A stretch of 64,000 nucleotides of DNA from Isochrysis galbana. Its lineage: Eukaryota; Haptophyta; Isochrysidales; Isochrysidaceae. Positions 1-9,589 of this stretch are shown here, in pieces. Both the position numbers and the translations under genes were made by a program. The notes under the pieces were generated by a model, which was given only the letters and a program-made list of their open reading frames with translations, was not told the origin of the DNA and searched no databases. The first letter of the stretch is position 1, and every line of letters begins with the position of its first letter. The stretch lies in contig CM030932.1 in the NCBI GenBank assembly GCA_018136815.1, forward strand, positions 9,067,628 through 9,131,627, written 5' to 3'.

Positions 1-468
1 GTCACCGCGGCCGAGGACATCGCCGAAACTGAGGCGCTGCTCAAGCACAAGATGGAAGAGCTCGCACGACTCAAGGAGCAGAGGGCTAAGGAGGAGGAGG
101 CCGCGGCCGCCGCCGCCGCTGCTGCTGCGAAGGCGGCAAGAGAGGAAGCTGAGAAGAAGGCTCTGCCACCTGGCGCCGTCAAGACGGAAGCCGTCCCGCA
201 TTGGCGGACGTGGGTACCGGCTTGCGGTATTCTGATCGCGTCGCGCGAAAGCATTGGCATGACGGCCCTGGAAACTGCTTTCGCTGTCCTGTGCCTTGTC
301 CTAACTGTGTTCCTTGCTCAGCAACTGCTCAATCGGTTCGAAAACACTGAATGGCGCCGCAACCTGCGCCTGCTGGGGCAGACACGGACTGCCGTGCCTA
401 AGGAGGACCTTGGCAAGCCCAAGTCCAAGGCGGCCAGCAACCCCAAGAAGTCAAAGAAGATATCATGA
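1..468 (+). CDS. C-terminal part of an unknown coiled-coil membrane protein (5' partial)
   Basis: The frame is open from base 1 and ends at TGA 466-468, so only the last 155 codons are present. The visible protein begins with a charged, heptad-rich stretch (many E/K/R with an alanine run) that should form a coiled coil. It continues with one hydrophobic segment of about 20 residues around ALETAFAVLCLVLTVFLAQQ, then a basic Lys/Ser tail rich in PK and SK. A single transmembrane segment near the C-terminus with a basic cytosolic tail suggests an ER or organelle membrane protein. I do not recognise the family. Codon use is GC3-rich, like the other host genes in the window, which supports it being real. 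The start lies outside the window. Confidence 0.6.
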   Translation, partial: VTAAEDIAETEALLKHKMEELARLKEQRAKEEEAAAAAAAAAAKAAREEAEKKALPPGAVKTEAVPHWRTWVPACGILIASRESIGMTALETAFAVLCLVLTVFLAQQLLNRFENTEWRRNLRLLGQTRTAVPKEDLGKPKSKAASNPKKSKKIS

Positions 469-785
469 ATTTCGCCCTTTCTCTAACCCCTTTACTTCAA
501 ATCCTGGGCCCCTTGCAGCTTATCCTCACATGAGCAACAGCTACGACGGCAAACACAGAGCTGCACTGCGCTACGATTCGATCTGTGCTGTGCACCAAAC
601 ATTGCTCTTGATGAAGTCGGCGTGGCACCCTGGCACGCGGCATGAGGCCATGTACACTTGACCACACAAATGCTGGGCATTCGGCGAGCAGCATTGGTAT
701 TAATTGTTGATTGTCCTGGAGTGAAACAAATGGAAACATGTTACACATCTTGAACTTCTTAACCAAGTTCTGAAGATTCAGGGCT
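469..785. other. 3' flank without a recognised gene
   Basis: Moderate-GC sequence downstream of the partial membrane-protein gene. I see no coding pattern. It ends in CTGAAGATTCAGGGCTA, a 17-base string that recurs at 10259-10275 beside another LINE-like 3' end. Confidence 0.4.
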
Positions 786-1325
786 AGGGCGGCCAAACAC
801 GATCTAAACGTCCAAGGGTCAAGGGTGTAAAAAAGTCAGGATAGTCAATATTCTCGCCCGACTTTTTTAATATTCTCGCCTCGCGCGTGGCACTAGGTTT
901 CGCTTCTGTAGCCACGCCCTTTCCCTCCCCTTTCCCTAACTTCCCGCCTTGCGGCAACTCCCCTTGTGCTCTACGTAGGGGCTCAGCTTGTAGGGGGGGG
1001 TTGGGTTGGGCGGGGTGCACCTGCACCTGCCCCCAGCGAGTGTTCTCGCCTTCCTCCTGAGTCCTGAGTCGCTGGGTGGCTGTTTCTTTCCAACGGTTTT
1101 CGGTTGTCGTGTTTCCGCCGATTGGTCTTACGCGGTCGTGCGTCGGGGTGGTAGTATTTGGGGCGGGGTGTGGTTACGTCTTAGGCGAGTCGCTTTGCGC
1201 TCTGCGAGGCCGAGGGTTTCTGCTACGAGGTTAAGGTTTGTGTTCATTCTTAGCCTACCCTTTTTATCTTCCACAAATAGGGGGGTGCTTAGCTCTATCG
1301 TGTTGTACTGGTACCCAGCAGTGGA
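786..1325 (-). mobile_element. LINE 3'-end fragment, copy 1
   Basis: Read on the minus strand, about 1320-1200 encodes a peptide containing LFVEDKKGRL and NLVAETLGLAE. This matches the peptide IFVEDDKGTL ... GLVANAIGLAE at the end of the LINE pseudogene at 31.5-32.6 kb. Both copies then share a C-rich 3' UTR (GTGCACCCCGCCCAAC) and a terminus GCGTGGCTAC ... GAGAATATTAA followed by an A-rich tract. Only the last part of the element remains, which is typical 5' truncation by target-primed reverse transcription. The first bases (GGGCGGCCAAACAC after TA) also resemble the TIR of the DNA-transposon family described below, so the exact end is unclear. Confidence 0.6.
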
Positions 1326-1950
1326 CCAAAGGGATTGCAAAAAGGACTAGCAGCATCGTGAGAGATCGCGACAGACAGGTGCACGAGGGGAATAAATAGA
1401 ACCGAACATTGAGGGCCACCTTGGCACAGGACACGAAGGAAAACACCACTGTGCCATGTGAGATTCCAACAGCACATTCAACCTGTATCACACATATTAA
1501 GCTGTCGCAAGAGAACAGGTAATGGTGTGTGAGAGGTAGAAGTGAGAAAGAACAGAATCGAAGTGAAGAGCGGAAGGCGAGAAGCGCTCAATCACCATCA
1601 CCCACACCAAGTTCTGTGACATACTTCACGGGAAGTCGGGTCAAATCACAGTTGGTCCTTGAACTGAATGAGGTGGCTGATAGCTGATACCCTCATTGGA
1701 AAGCTCTTCCACCCATGGTTCCCAGGCGGATAAAGGTACCTAGCTTTATAGGACGGGTCCTATAATGTAGGACGCACTTCAGTACTTCAGAAAGGGGGTA
1801 TATTCGCCTACTTTTGAGCCCACCTTCGGGTTCCAGCCATATCATGATATTTGTGATGGTGCATTTGCAGCATAGGTCACAATTCGCTCGATAAATAGTA
1901 TTTTAAAACACTTTTACGAATCTACTGCTCAACGCCTCTAGTTCTCCCAC
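1326..1950. other. Intergenic, no gene seen
   Basis: AT-richer sequence between the LINE fragment and the pol ORF. It has no convincing reading frame and no long-terminal-repeat match to the sequence on the other side of pol (6391-6880), so no LTR can be assigned here. Confidence 0.35.
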
Positions 1951-2568
1951 TCAAGAAGAAGAAGTCCGGCTACGCGGCTTTTCTAGCCCGTGAACGCCAT
2001 CGGAACCTTTTGGAATCCAAACGCGGCCGAGCCCTAGATGCACGACGGCCTCTCCCAGCTTCTCGTACCATAACTGAAGATTCGCTGCGGTGCACCAGTG
2101 CTTGCGGTCGATCTCTATGCGCTTTACCTTACGACCCTCCTTGATGCAAACCTGTTTCTTATAGCGCTCATACCAATCGGCCCGAACTGATTTGTGCTTG
2201 AACAGGTTCGCGACCTCCGTCCCTTGAATGAGAAGGTTGACCGTCCCAATAACCAGAGAGCGGTTGACGCGCACGCCCATGTGCCGTAACGCTGACGCCC
2301 AGAAGTATAAGCGTTTGCGAGCCTCTTCCGGCAAGAAGCACTGCCTGCCTGCAACTGCTGGGCTCACGACGAAGCCTGCTGGGTCCTTCTTCTCAGCCTC
2401 CGCGGCCGCCTTTGCTCCCGTGGCTGCCGCATTCAACGGCCAGTGTGAGATGCGGACACCTACAACAGAAAGCAATTCGGATGCGCGTCGCCCATCCATC
2501 GCGAGCCTCCCTTTCACCATTTCGATTGCTGCCCATTTCACTCCCTCCCTTGTCAGAGCAAGGCTCAT
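1951..2568 (-). other. CENP-B/psq-type DNA-binding tail within pol
   Basis: The last 205 codons of the pol ORF. Codons 2568-2430 encode EGVKWAAIEMVKGRLAMDG plus a following turn-helix, like the psq HTH that opens pogo/jerky transposases. About 2337-2150 encodes the second, CENP-B-type HTH with the diagnostic end FKHKSVRADWYERYKKQ (family consensus F-K-x-S-x-x-W-x-x-R-F-K-K-R). About 2110-1990 encodes KHWCTAANLQLWYEKLGEA, resembling the approach to the DDE_1 catalytic core, but the ORF stops before any N-x-D-E-T motif. Homology to the family is by pattern recognition only. Confidence 0.6.
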
Positions 2569-5500
2569 CTCACTCTTGGAGATGGCCTGCGAGGGCGCGC
2601 CGGCAGCTAGCGCGGAATGCGGTTCTTGCGGGGAGCTCATGGAGCTTTCCTCGGGGGTGACTACGGGCATGGTGATCGACGCACGACGCACGACGCACGG
2701 ATCGAGTAACTCTTCGACCAAATACTCATCTTCAGCGAGCGGAGACGAATCGGTGACGGTAAAGTACGGACGAAGATTGGAAATGTGAACTTCATCCTTG
2801 ACTTGACGATTTTCGAGATCGCGTAGACGGTATCGAGTGGCCGAGATGGCTTCTTCTACTCGGTAAGGACCGGAGTAGAGGTATTGAAGTTTGTTGGCGT
2901 GGCCAGGGATTCGACGACAAACTCTGTCTCCTTGTTTGAAGGTAACACCGAGTTTAGACTTTTGAGAGGCGGAGCGCATCGATTCACGTTGGGCTTCTTG
3001 AGTACTTTCGAGGGCGGAACGCCACGACTCGAGAAGCTTCTTATTGAGCTCGGTGGCGTAAGTGACGGCATCGGACGGAGGCCTAGATGGAAGCAACTCA
3101 AGAACAGGAGCAGGGTCAGCAAGTTGAGCTGGAAGACGAAGCTCCCGACCAAACAAGATAGCCGCGGGTGACTTGGGTACGACGCGACCGGCGGTCGCTC
3201 GCATAGACATGAGAAGAAACGGAAGGTGATCGACCCAATGGGCGCCGCCTTCATTGGAGACTCGAGTCATCGTGAGGAGAGTTTGTTGAGCTCTTTCTAC
3301 TAGCCCTACGCCTTCGTGGCGATAGGCTTCAGTAGTGCTCAAGTCCGTGCCGGTCGCTTTGAGAATTAGGTCCACTAATCGAGAGCAAAGATTCGAGCCG
3401 GCGTCGGTTCGAAGTTGGCGAGGGACTCCATAACGAGATACGATGAGACGCATGAAGACGTCTAGACATTTCGAGGACGAGGGGTTACCGTTGCAAGGCT
3501 CAGCTTCAATCCAACGAGAGAGAGAATCGACGAAAACAATCAGCTTGTCAAAACCGGAGCGGCCGGATACGAAATCGTGAGTGGGCGCCATCGAAAGAAT
3601 ATCGCAATAGACGACGTCGAAAGGATAAGATCCGATGGAAAGACCGGATGGATGGGCGAGCGGTCGCGGTAACGGTTTGCCAAGAGTGCATTCGTGGCAC
3701 TCTCGAACGTATTCCGATACAGAGGCGGACATGCCAGGCCAGTACACTCGAGTACGAAGTAGGGTAGACGTCCTTGTCGCACCTGGGTGACCAAGGTGGT
3801 CATGGTAGGCGCGGAGGTACGTGTCACGAAGGGACTCCGGAATGTACAAACGAAGAGGAGCCTCTTCCGCTTCTGAGGAGCGGTAGTAGAGTAGGCCATC
3901 GCGAAGGAGGAATCGGGAACTTTTCTTCGACGACGAGCTAGAGTCAATCGAAGAGGAAGCTTTCGGAAGGATCGACTCGACTTCAGAAAGGATCGAGCTG
4001 GCGAGATCGTCGGTAGAGAGCGCTTGACGTAATTCGTCGGCATGAGGCACGCCCACATCGAGATACGAGGAGGTAATCGACTCCGAAGATTCCGATGCTT
4101 GACGAGCGAGCCTATCGCTTGCTTGTTGGCGGCGAGCGGTGAGGGTGGATGAAGTAACCGCGGCGGCGACTATGTCGTGAATTTCAGAAGAATCGAAAGA
4201 ATGGGCGTCACTCTCCTCGAGATGGAGAGGATCGTGATCAGGCTCGAGAGCAACTAAGCGGGATAAGCCGTCGGCGTCCCAGTGAGTGACTCCAGGTTTG
4301 TGCACGACGTCGAATCTATATTCGGCTAGCTTTAGGACCCATCGCATGAGGCGCGAGGCTGGACCACCGGTGACTTGATCTTTCATCGTGTGAAGCCAGC
4401 GCAAAGCTGAATGGTCTACGACGAGGGTGAAGTGGCGACCCCAAAGATAAGGCCTCCAATTTCGGATCGATTCTAGCGCTGCTAGAAGTTCGATTTCAGT
4501 GACTGTCCAATGGCGCTCAGCCGGACTCAAGCTACGACCGTAGTATGCAACGACGCGCTCTCTCCCTTCGTCGTCTTTTTGGGCGAGGACGCCGGCGATG
4601 CCGAGCTTGCTAGCACCGTCGGTTTTAACGAGGAAAGGACGGTCGTCTCGAGGAGGTGCAAGCACGGGTTCTTCACAGATAGCTTGCTTGAGATCTTCGA
4701 TAGCCTGTCGACAGGCTTCTGTTTGCGACTCGACCGGGACGTCGCACCCTTTCCGCGTGAGAGCGGTTAACGGCGCCGCACGGATCGCAAAACGACGGAT
4801 GAAACGGCGGTAGTAGGAGCACAATCCAAGGAACGAACGGACGGCTTCGATCGAGTTGATTTGGGTTGGGTCGATTTTCGAGACAGCTTCCACTTTCTTG
4901 GGATCCATCCGAAGACCTTCACGCGAAACAACGTGGCCGAGATATTCAGCCGAGGTGGCAAAGAAAACGCATTTCGACATCTTGCAAGTGAGGCCCGCCC
5001 AGATGAGACGTTCCAAGACAAGATCAAGACGGTGTAACATTTGTTGGAATGACGACTCTTCCCTGGCCTGCAGCGAGTCACCTACACCTGTCGACCAGGC
5101 GCCGACATCATCCAAGTATGGCATACAAATCTCCCATGCCAGCCCACCGAGAACGGCGTCCATGAGGCGGCACATATACGAGGGACCGGATTGAACACCG
5201 AAAGGCAAGTAATTGAACTCGTACTTGCCGCGATGAGTAGTGAACGCGGTGATATGTTTATCGGATTCTTTGATCGGTATACCCCAGAAACCAGATGCCA
5301 GGTCCAGGGTGCAAAGGAATAGAGAATCGAGGTTGCCTTGACCGGACGACAATCGGTCGATGGCTTCTACCGTGAGGGGAAGAGGGCTGTCCTCTAGACG
5401 AAGCTTGGAGTTGACGTCGCGATAATCTACGCAGAAACGTACGGAGCCATCCTTCTTAGTGACTAACACGACTCGAGAGGCCCACGACGAATTTGATTTC

Positions 5501-6390
5501 CTAATGATGCCCGCGGACTCCATCTTGCAAACTTCGTCCTCTATGATCTTCTCACCCTCTCGTCCAACTCTAGACGGTGCGTGACGGTGAGCTTCGGCTC
5601 CGGGGTTGAGCGGTAGCTCTACCTCCATCACGTGAGTGTGATTCGGGTTAGTCGGGTCAATTGCGAAAGCAGCGATACGTCGGGCCAGTAGACGACGAAC
5701 TTGTTCACGTTGGGGCATCGAGAGACGGCCCTCGGGGTCGATCTTGGCTGCCTCGAGGAGCTTGCGTTGGTCCTCGTTGAGCGACTCAATCACATCCGGC
5801 GAGTTATTGTCACCGACGCGGTGATAAGTTCCAGCGTGAATCTTGAATCGAACCTGTAGCGAAGCTACAGGATGGAACGACGGAAGGTGTAGTGGTTTGG
5901 GGTCAGTATTGGCCACCGTAACCGCGATGGTGTGGTCGGATTTCGGCCTCTCTACTTGAGGGATGACGAGCGGAGAGCTGTCAATAGTCTCGCGTGTAGG
6001 GAGTCGGTCCACGAGCATGGCGCAGTCTTCGTGTTCTCGAAGAGCTAGCGGAATTCGGACGTGAAACGTCGCCCGATGATAGGCCGGGATCGTGATAGGT
6101 TCATGGGTATATAGGAGGTACTCGGAGCCACAAGACGCCGGCGCTTTGGCGGCAAACTCATCGGCCGTGTTGAAGAGCGGCTCGGAGACTAGCTGGTTGT
6201 CGTTTTCGGCGGCTTGCGGCCCTCGGAAGAAGTCAGTCGTGATTGGGTTCGCGGAGGTCGGACAGACCTGTGCACAAGTCATGCTGACAGGGGCCCGAAA
6301 CCAACGCAGATGCGCGTGCGTACGACCTCTGCTCGCCAGAGGCTGAGGGTGGGCGGTCCGGAAGCGGGATGACGCCGCGCTTGATCGCAT
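1951..6390 (-). CDS. pol: Ty3/gypsy retrotransposon pol polyprotein fused to CENP-B/Tc5-type HTH
   Basis: Uninterrupted ORF of 1479 codons; the first ~50 codons read out of frame through another ORF, so real pol sequence begins near 6240. Domain order, with approximate residues: linker to RT (60-200); reverse transcriptase with catalytic YLDD (~425); RNase H (TDGASKLGIAG ~590 to HWDADGLSRL ~705); integrase with HHCC zinc finger (HDHLGHPG, CHEC; ~865-900) and D,D,E at about 928, 996 and 1033 (VERAQQTL); GPY/F module (SGPYRVEEA ~1175). Order RT-RH-IN marks Ty3/gypsy (Metaviridae). No protease DTG motif and no gag are visible. Unusually, residues ~1275-1479 read as a psq-like helix-turn-helix, a CENP-B/Tc5-type HTH (FLPEEARKRLYFWASAL ... 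FKHKSVRADWYERYKKQ) and the start of a DDE_1-like domain, in the position where chromoviruses carry a chromodomain. No LTRs found. The intact frame suggests recent activity or assembly of a young copy. Confidence 0.88.
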   Translation of the reverse strand: MRSSAASSRFRTAHPQPLASRGRTHAHLRWFRAPVSMTCAQVCPTSANPITTDFFRGPQAAENDNQLVSEPLFNTADEFAAKAPASCGSEYLLYTHEPITIPAYHRATFHVRIPLALREHEDCAMLVDRLPTRETIDSSPLVIPQVERPKSDHTIAVTVANTDPKPLHLPSFHPVASLQVRFKIHAGTYHRVGDNNSPDVIESLNEDQRKLLEAAKIDPEGRLSMPQREQVRRLLARRIAAFAIDPTNPNHTHVMEVELPLNPGAEAHRHAPSRVGREGEKIIEDEVCKMESAGIIRKSNSSWASRVVLVTKKDGSVRFCVDYRDVNSKLRLEDSPLPLTVEAIDRLSSGQGNLDSLFLCTLDLASGFWGIPIKESDKHITAFTTHRGKYEFNYLPFGVQSGPSYMCRLMDAVLGGLAWEICMPYLDDVGAWSTGVGDSLQAREESSFQQMLHRLDLVLERLIWAGLTCKMSKCVFFATSAEYLGHVVSREGLRMDPKKVEAVSKIDPTQINSIEAVRSFLGLCSYYRRFIRRFAIRAAPLTALTRKGCDVPVESQTEACRQAIEDLKQAICEEPVLAPPRDDRPFLVKTDGASKLGIAGVLAQKDDEGRERVVAYYGRSLSPAERHWTVTEIELLAALESIRNWRPYLWGRHFTLVVDHSALRWLHTMKDQVTGGPASRLMRWVLKLAEYRFDVVHKPGVTHWDADGLSRLVALEPDHDPLHLEESDAHSFDSSEIHDIVAAAVTSSTLTARRQQASDRLARQASESSESITSSYLDVGVPHADELRQALSTDDLASSILSEVESILPKASSSIDSSSSSKKSSRFLLRDGLLYYRSSEAEEAPLRLYIPESLRDTYLRAYHDHLGHPGATRTSTLLRTRVYWPGMSASVSEYVRECHECTLGKPLPRPLAHPSGLSIGSYPFDVVYCDILSMAPTHDFVSGRSGFDKLIVFVDSLSRWIEAEPCNGNPSSSKCLDVFMRLIVSRYGVPRQLRTDAGSNLCSRLVDLILKATGTDLSTTEAYRHEGVGLVERAQQTLLTMTRVSNEGGAHWVDHLPFLLMSMRATAGRVVPKSPAAILFGRELRLPAQLADPAPVLELLPSRPPSDAVTYATELNKKLLESWRSALESTQEAQRESMRSASQKSKLGVTFKQGDRVCRRIPGHANKLQYLYSGPYRVEEAISATRYRLRDLENRQVKDEVHISNLRPYFTVTDSSPLAEDEYLVEELLDPCVVRRASITMPVVTPEESSMSSPQEPHSALAAGAPSQAISKSEMSLALTREGVKWAAIEMVKGRLAMDGRRASELLSVVGVRISHWPLNAAATGAKAAAEAEKKDPAGFVVSPAVAGRQCFLPEEARKRLYFWASALRHMGVRVNRSLVIGTVNLLIQGTEVANLFKHKSVRADWYERYKKQVCIKEGRKVKRIEIDRKHWCTAANLQLWYEKLGEAVVHLGLGRVWIPKGSDGVHGLEKPRSRTSSS

Positions 6391-6796
6391 CGATCGTGTC
6401 TTCTCCTATATGGCGCTCCCAATAGGTGAAGCGCGGTCTGTCGATGCCAAACTCCTTGGCCCAGTCGGCCTTCGTCCGTAGCGTGCTGCGGTCGGTGTCT
6501 GGATGGTACCAGCAGCGGATGGCCTTCAGCGCGCGCTCCTTGGTGTCCTCCTGCGGAGCCACGTGCCCCCCGCCTATGTATGATACCTGAGCGGCCGCTC
6601 GACGCCTGGGGCGCCCGGAACTCGCCCCTCCTGCCTCCCCCTCCTCACGAAGAACAACTTCTGCGACGTCGCCGATCGCGATGGCGATCGGCGATGCAGG
6701 TGGAGGGGCTTCTGGGTTGCTCGCGGGCTGGGTCGACCCGCGGATGGAAGTTGGGGTTATGCATGCCCCTGCCTCTGACGCCACTCTTGTCTCCAT
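6233..6796 (-). CDS. Helix-turn-helix ORF upstream of and overlapping pol
   Basis: A 187-codon minus-strand ORF immediately 5' of pol and overlapping its start in another frame (6233-6390). Residues ~90-135 (ERALKAIRCWYHPDT, then DWAKEFGIDRPRFTYWERHI) look like a psq/CENP-B-type helix-turn-helix; the N-terminal half is low-complexity Ala/Pro. Its end is out of frame with pol. It could be the first ORF of the element, read through by frameshifting, or a broken piece of a DDE-type transposase gene into which the retroelement inserted. It does not resemble gag: no CCHC zinc knuckle is seen. The start at 6796 is the most upstream Met in frame. Confidence 0.4.
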   Translation of the reverse strand: METRVASEAGACITPTSIRGSTQPASNPEAPPPASPIAIAIGDVAEVVLREEGEAGGASSGRPRRRAAAQVSYIGGGHVAPQEDTKERALKAIRCWYHPDTDRSTLRTKADWAKEFGIDRPRFTYWERHIGEDTIDAIKRGVIPLPDRPPSASGEQRSYARASALVSGPCQHDLCTGLSDLREPNHD

Positions 6797-6839
6797 GGAG
6801 CTGCAGTGGGGGCTGTGAGGGCTTCGAAGAACGCCGTGC

Positions 6840-6882
6840 CAGCCTTCAACGCGCGCTCAGGAATTGGCTGGGCACGGAGTAG
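6840..6882. repeat. Short dispersed repeat
   Basis: About 43 bases starting CAGCCTTCAACGCGCGCTC and containing AGGAATTGG(C/T)TGGGCAC. The same string, with two or three changes, recurs at 18902-18947 next to the right end of the TIR element that ends at 18799. It is probably a remnant of a shared repeat family. Confidence 0.5.
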
Positions 6883-7658
6883 GGTCTAATGCACGCGAAA
6901 AGAGTGAGGGCGAGGGCGAGGGGGTGGAAGGGGAGGGGGGGGAAGGGGGAGAGGGGGGGAGGGAGAGGAGGACACTCGGAGGTCGCCCGTCCGCGTCTCC
7001 CACATAGGCGAATGACGCTAATACAAACGATATGGATATTTGATGGCTTGAGCCAATCTGTCCCGTTGTCGACGGAACACGTCGGGCAGGAGACTTTGTT
7101 CAATCGCTCTAGTAATTGACGAGTTGCACCTCGCTCGAGCTCGCCCTCCCCCCCCCCCGCCCGAATGATTGGGGGAGCCAGAGGTGTGGTGATCGAGAGC
7201 GAGGTGTGATGAGGGAATACTTTTTACACAGGGGAAGAAGGGGGGGGGGGGGAGGGGGGGGGGGGGAGGGGGGGGGGAAGCGGGCGCGGGGGGAAGCAGA
7301 GAGAGAGACGAGCAGCCCCCCCCGCCCCCCTCGGGGCTCGATAGATAGGCATGGCATATAATGTATACGAGGGGGAAGAGGGCGAGCCGGCGTGGGAGAC
7401 GCGGACGGGGGGGGGCTGGCTGCCTCCCTCTTCCCCCCCTCCCCCCCGCCCGCCCCCGCGCCTCTCCCTCCCCCCCTCCCGTTCCACCCCCCGCCCCCCG
7501 CCCCCAACACATCTATCCCCGCATCCACTCTATCCTCCCCGTCTTTCCCGCCCATCTCCTCTTCTCCACCTCTCCATCCCTTGAAGCTCGCCCGCAGCTC
7601 ACGCACCTTTTTCAGCAGCCAAGTTCTTCCTCGTACGCGCCGCGAGCTCGCAGCCAGC
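6883..7658. other. Purine-rich and poly-G/C simple sequence, 5' flank of the W-x-W gene
   Basis: Contains a GA/GGGA tract (6898-6975), poly-G blocks (7238-7276), and C-rich blocks (7430-7505). All long frames here are repetitive Gly/Arg or Pro. No gene is supported; it holds the presumed promoter of the gene starting at 7659. Confidence 0.5.
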
Positions 7659-9589
7659 ATGAAGGCCATCAAGGGTGCAGAGGGCGGGGCAGCAGTCGAT
7701 GGGCCAGGTGGGAAGATGGGGCGGAGGATGGCGCTCACACGTGCACGCTGCAGCGGCGTTGCCCAGCCGCATCTTTACCCACCCCCTGCTCCAGCCCAGA
7801 TCAGCTATCTCACCGCCCGCGCTCTCGTCTCATCCCTCACTTCTTTTGCTTGCGCCCTCAATACAGACGGCCTGAGCGGGACAGTCGAGACAGAGGACCC
7901 TGATCAAGAAGAGCCGACTCTGAAGCACAAGAGCACGAGTGCGCATGGACACTGCCGCCTGTAATCCACACAAAGACCCGGCAGGAGGAGGTTCACAGCC
8001 AGCTGCGCGACAACTAATCCCACCTTGTCCTTGCACAGGCGTGTCGGAGTCGCTGTGGAACTGGGTCACTGGCAGCCGTGACAGCTCAACATCAAGTGCT
8101 CGCGGCATGGCTCGCGAAAGGAGTGAGTTTCACCCAGATCACCCACTTATAGCTTGCGTGGTCGGTGCACGAGATGTGGTGTGATAGCTCTTGACCTGGA
8201 GCCATGCTGCCCTGTCTAGCCTTTGATGATGTTGGGAGCTTCCCAAAGCTGACTGTTTGTCTTGAACGTGTCATAGGCTCCGAAAGTCCGTATGGGATTT
8301 GGACTTCGCGTACTGGACACGTGCCGCTGTCGGAAATCGACGTCAAACACCATGATGTCAGCGTTCATGATGCCAACACCCGTACAAGCATCTCACGCAG
8401 TTCATCGGTTGCAGTTTCCATGTGGAATTGGGCAAATGGACACGCGTCCGTGCCACACTCTCGTGAAGCATCTGCGCACGGTGGTAATGCATATGCGGCT
8501 CATCAGAGTGAAGTGGGAGCTGCGCTCTGGAACTGGGGCAATGGTCGCAATTCCCCACAAGATTCCGATGATTCGGTACACGGCAGTGGCGCCTACGCCA
8601 AATCCGATGGCCATCTCACCCGCAACGCCTCACTCCAAGACTTCATGTGGTCGTGGAAGGGTGCGAACCCATTGCCCTCTCGCGACAACTCAGCTCATGG
8701 CGGCAACGTGTACCACCAGTCCAAGGGAATAATGCGAATCAGCTCCGAGTCTGCCGCGCTCTGGAACTGGAAGAATGGGCGAGTCTCTTACCCTGAGTCA
8801 GCGCATTCGTCGATTGCGTCAACACCGCGAGGCTCGCCGTCGATTTCGCGCAATGCAAGTATGTTTTCCCCCCCTTTAGCAGCGGCTCGTACGTAGCTCG
8901 GGATCCCGCAGACTACTTTCTGAATCAGTATCGTCGATCTTTGCCCCGCTTCCGGGCTCTTGGATGCCCTCTCACTGACTCATGAACAACTGCCCCTTTT
9001 CCACTGCTGCAGGCAAGCTTTGGTTCTGGCAATCGGGGTCCCCACCTGCTTCGACCGACACTTCGCTCAAAGATGGCAGTGCATATCATGCCGCGAAATC
9101 CAACTTGTCTAACAGACCATCCATCAGTGCCTCACTCTGGGACTGGTCGAATGGTCGGGTGAATTTGCCACCGTCCGAGCCGACCTCACCACGTTCGTCG
9201 ACGTCTCCGCGAGTAGAGAGACAAGGGACGAATCACTCGCCGCCCACAGTGCGATTCTCATCTTCCCATGGCGGCATCCCGCGCAACTCGTCCCACTCGG
9301 CTATCTGGAGTTGGGGCCAAGGTAGGCCGACGCCTCCGGCATCACGTGACAATTCGCTGCGCGGGGGCAACATCTACGAACGCTTCGCCCACCTTCGCCT
9401 ATCGGTTCCATCCCCTGACAAGAACACCGACACGAACAATTGTGCGTCACCGTTGAAGTCTCACCCTCCGGAGAAGTAGGACGCGCTTTCCATGTGCCGC
9501 ATGTCTTAGGTGCTGGCAAAGCTATCAATTCATCCGGCGCGCAGAGTTATCAAGGAGGCGCTTCCCTGTACAAGGATATGTGCAGCTAG
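7659..9589 (+). CDS. Orphan W-x-W repeat protein (six exons)
   Basis: Proposed exons 7659-7674, 7867-7938, 8039-8122, 8277-8858, 9013-9441, 9510-9589; the join is exactly 421 codons (420 aa). Every intron is GT-AG and phase 1 and mostly splits a serine codon (A|GC), so every internal exon is a symmetric module. The protein is a tandem array of about ten imperfect repeats, each with an aromatic core such as SLWNWVTG, MWNWANGH, ALWNWGNGR, FMWSWKG, ALWNWKNGR, KLWFWQSG, SLWDWSNGR or IWSWGQGR, followed by a Ser/Pro/Arg spacer and often a Gly-rich end such as SAHGGNAY or SLRGGNIY. No signal peptide or membrane segment is evident. I know no named family with this unit. The serine-rich linkers (SRDNS, SREAS) suggest phosphorylation. 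Exons 1 and 2 are less certain than 3-6, where coding bias and repeats are clear. Confidence 0.72.

Noticed and set aside
1326-6880. Search for LTRs flanking pol
   Set aside because: No direct repeat was seen between the flanks by eye, so no LTRs are claimed.
7109-7964. Several long overlapping ORFs on both strands
   Set aside because: Proline, glycine or arginine runs from simple sequence; only the Met at 7659 leading into spliced exons is kept.
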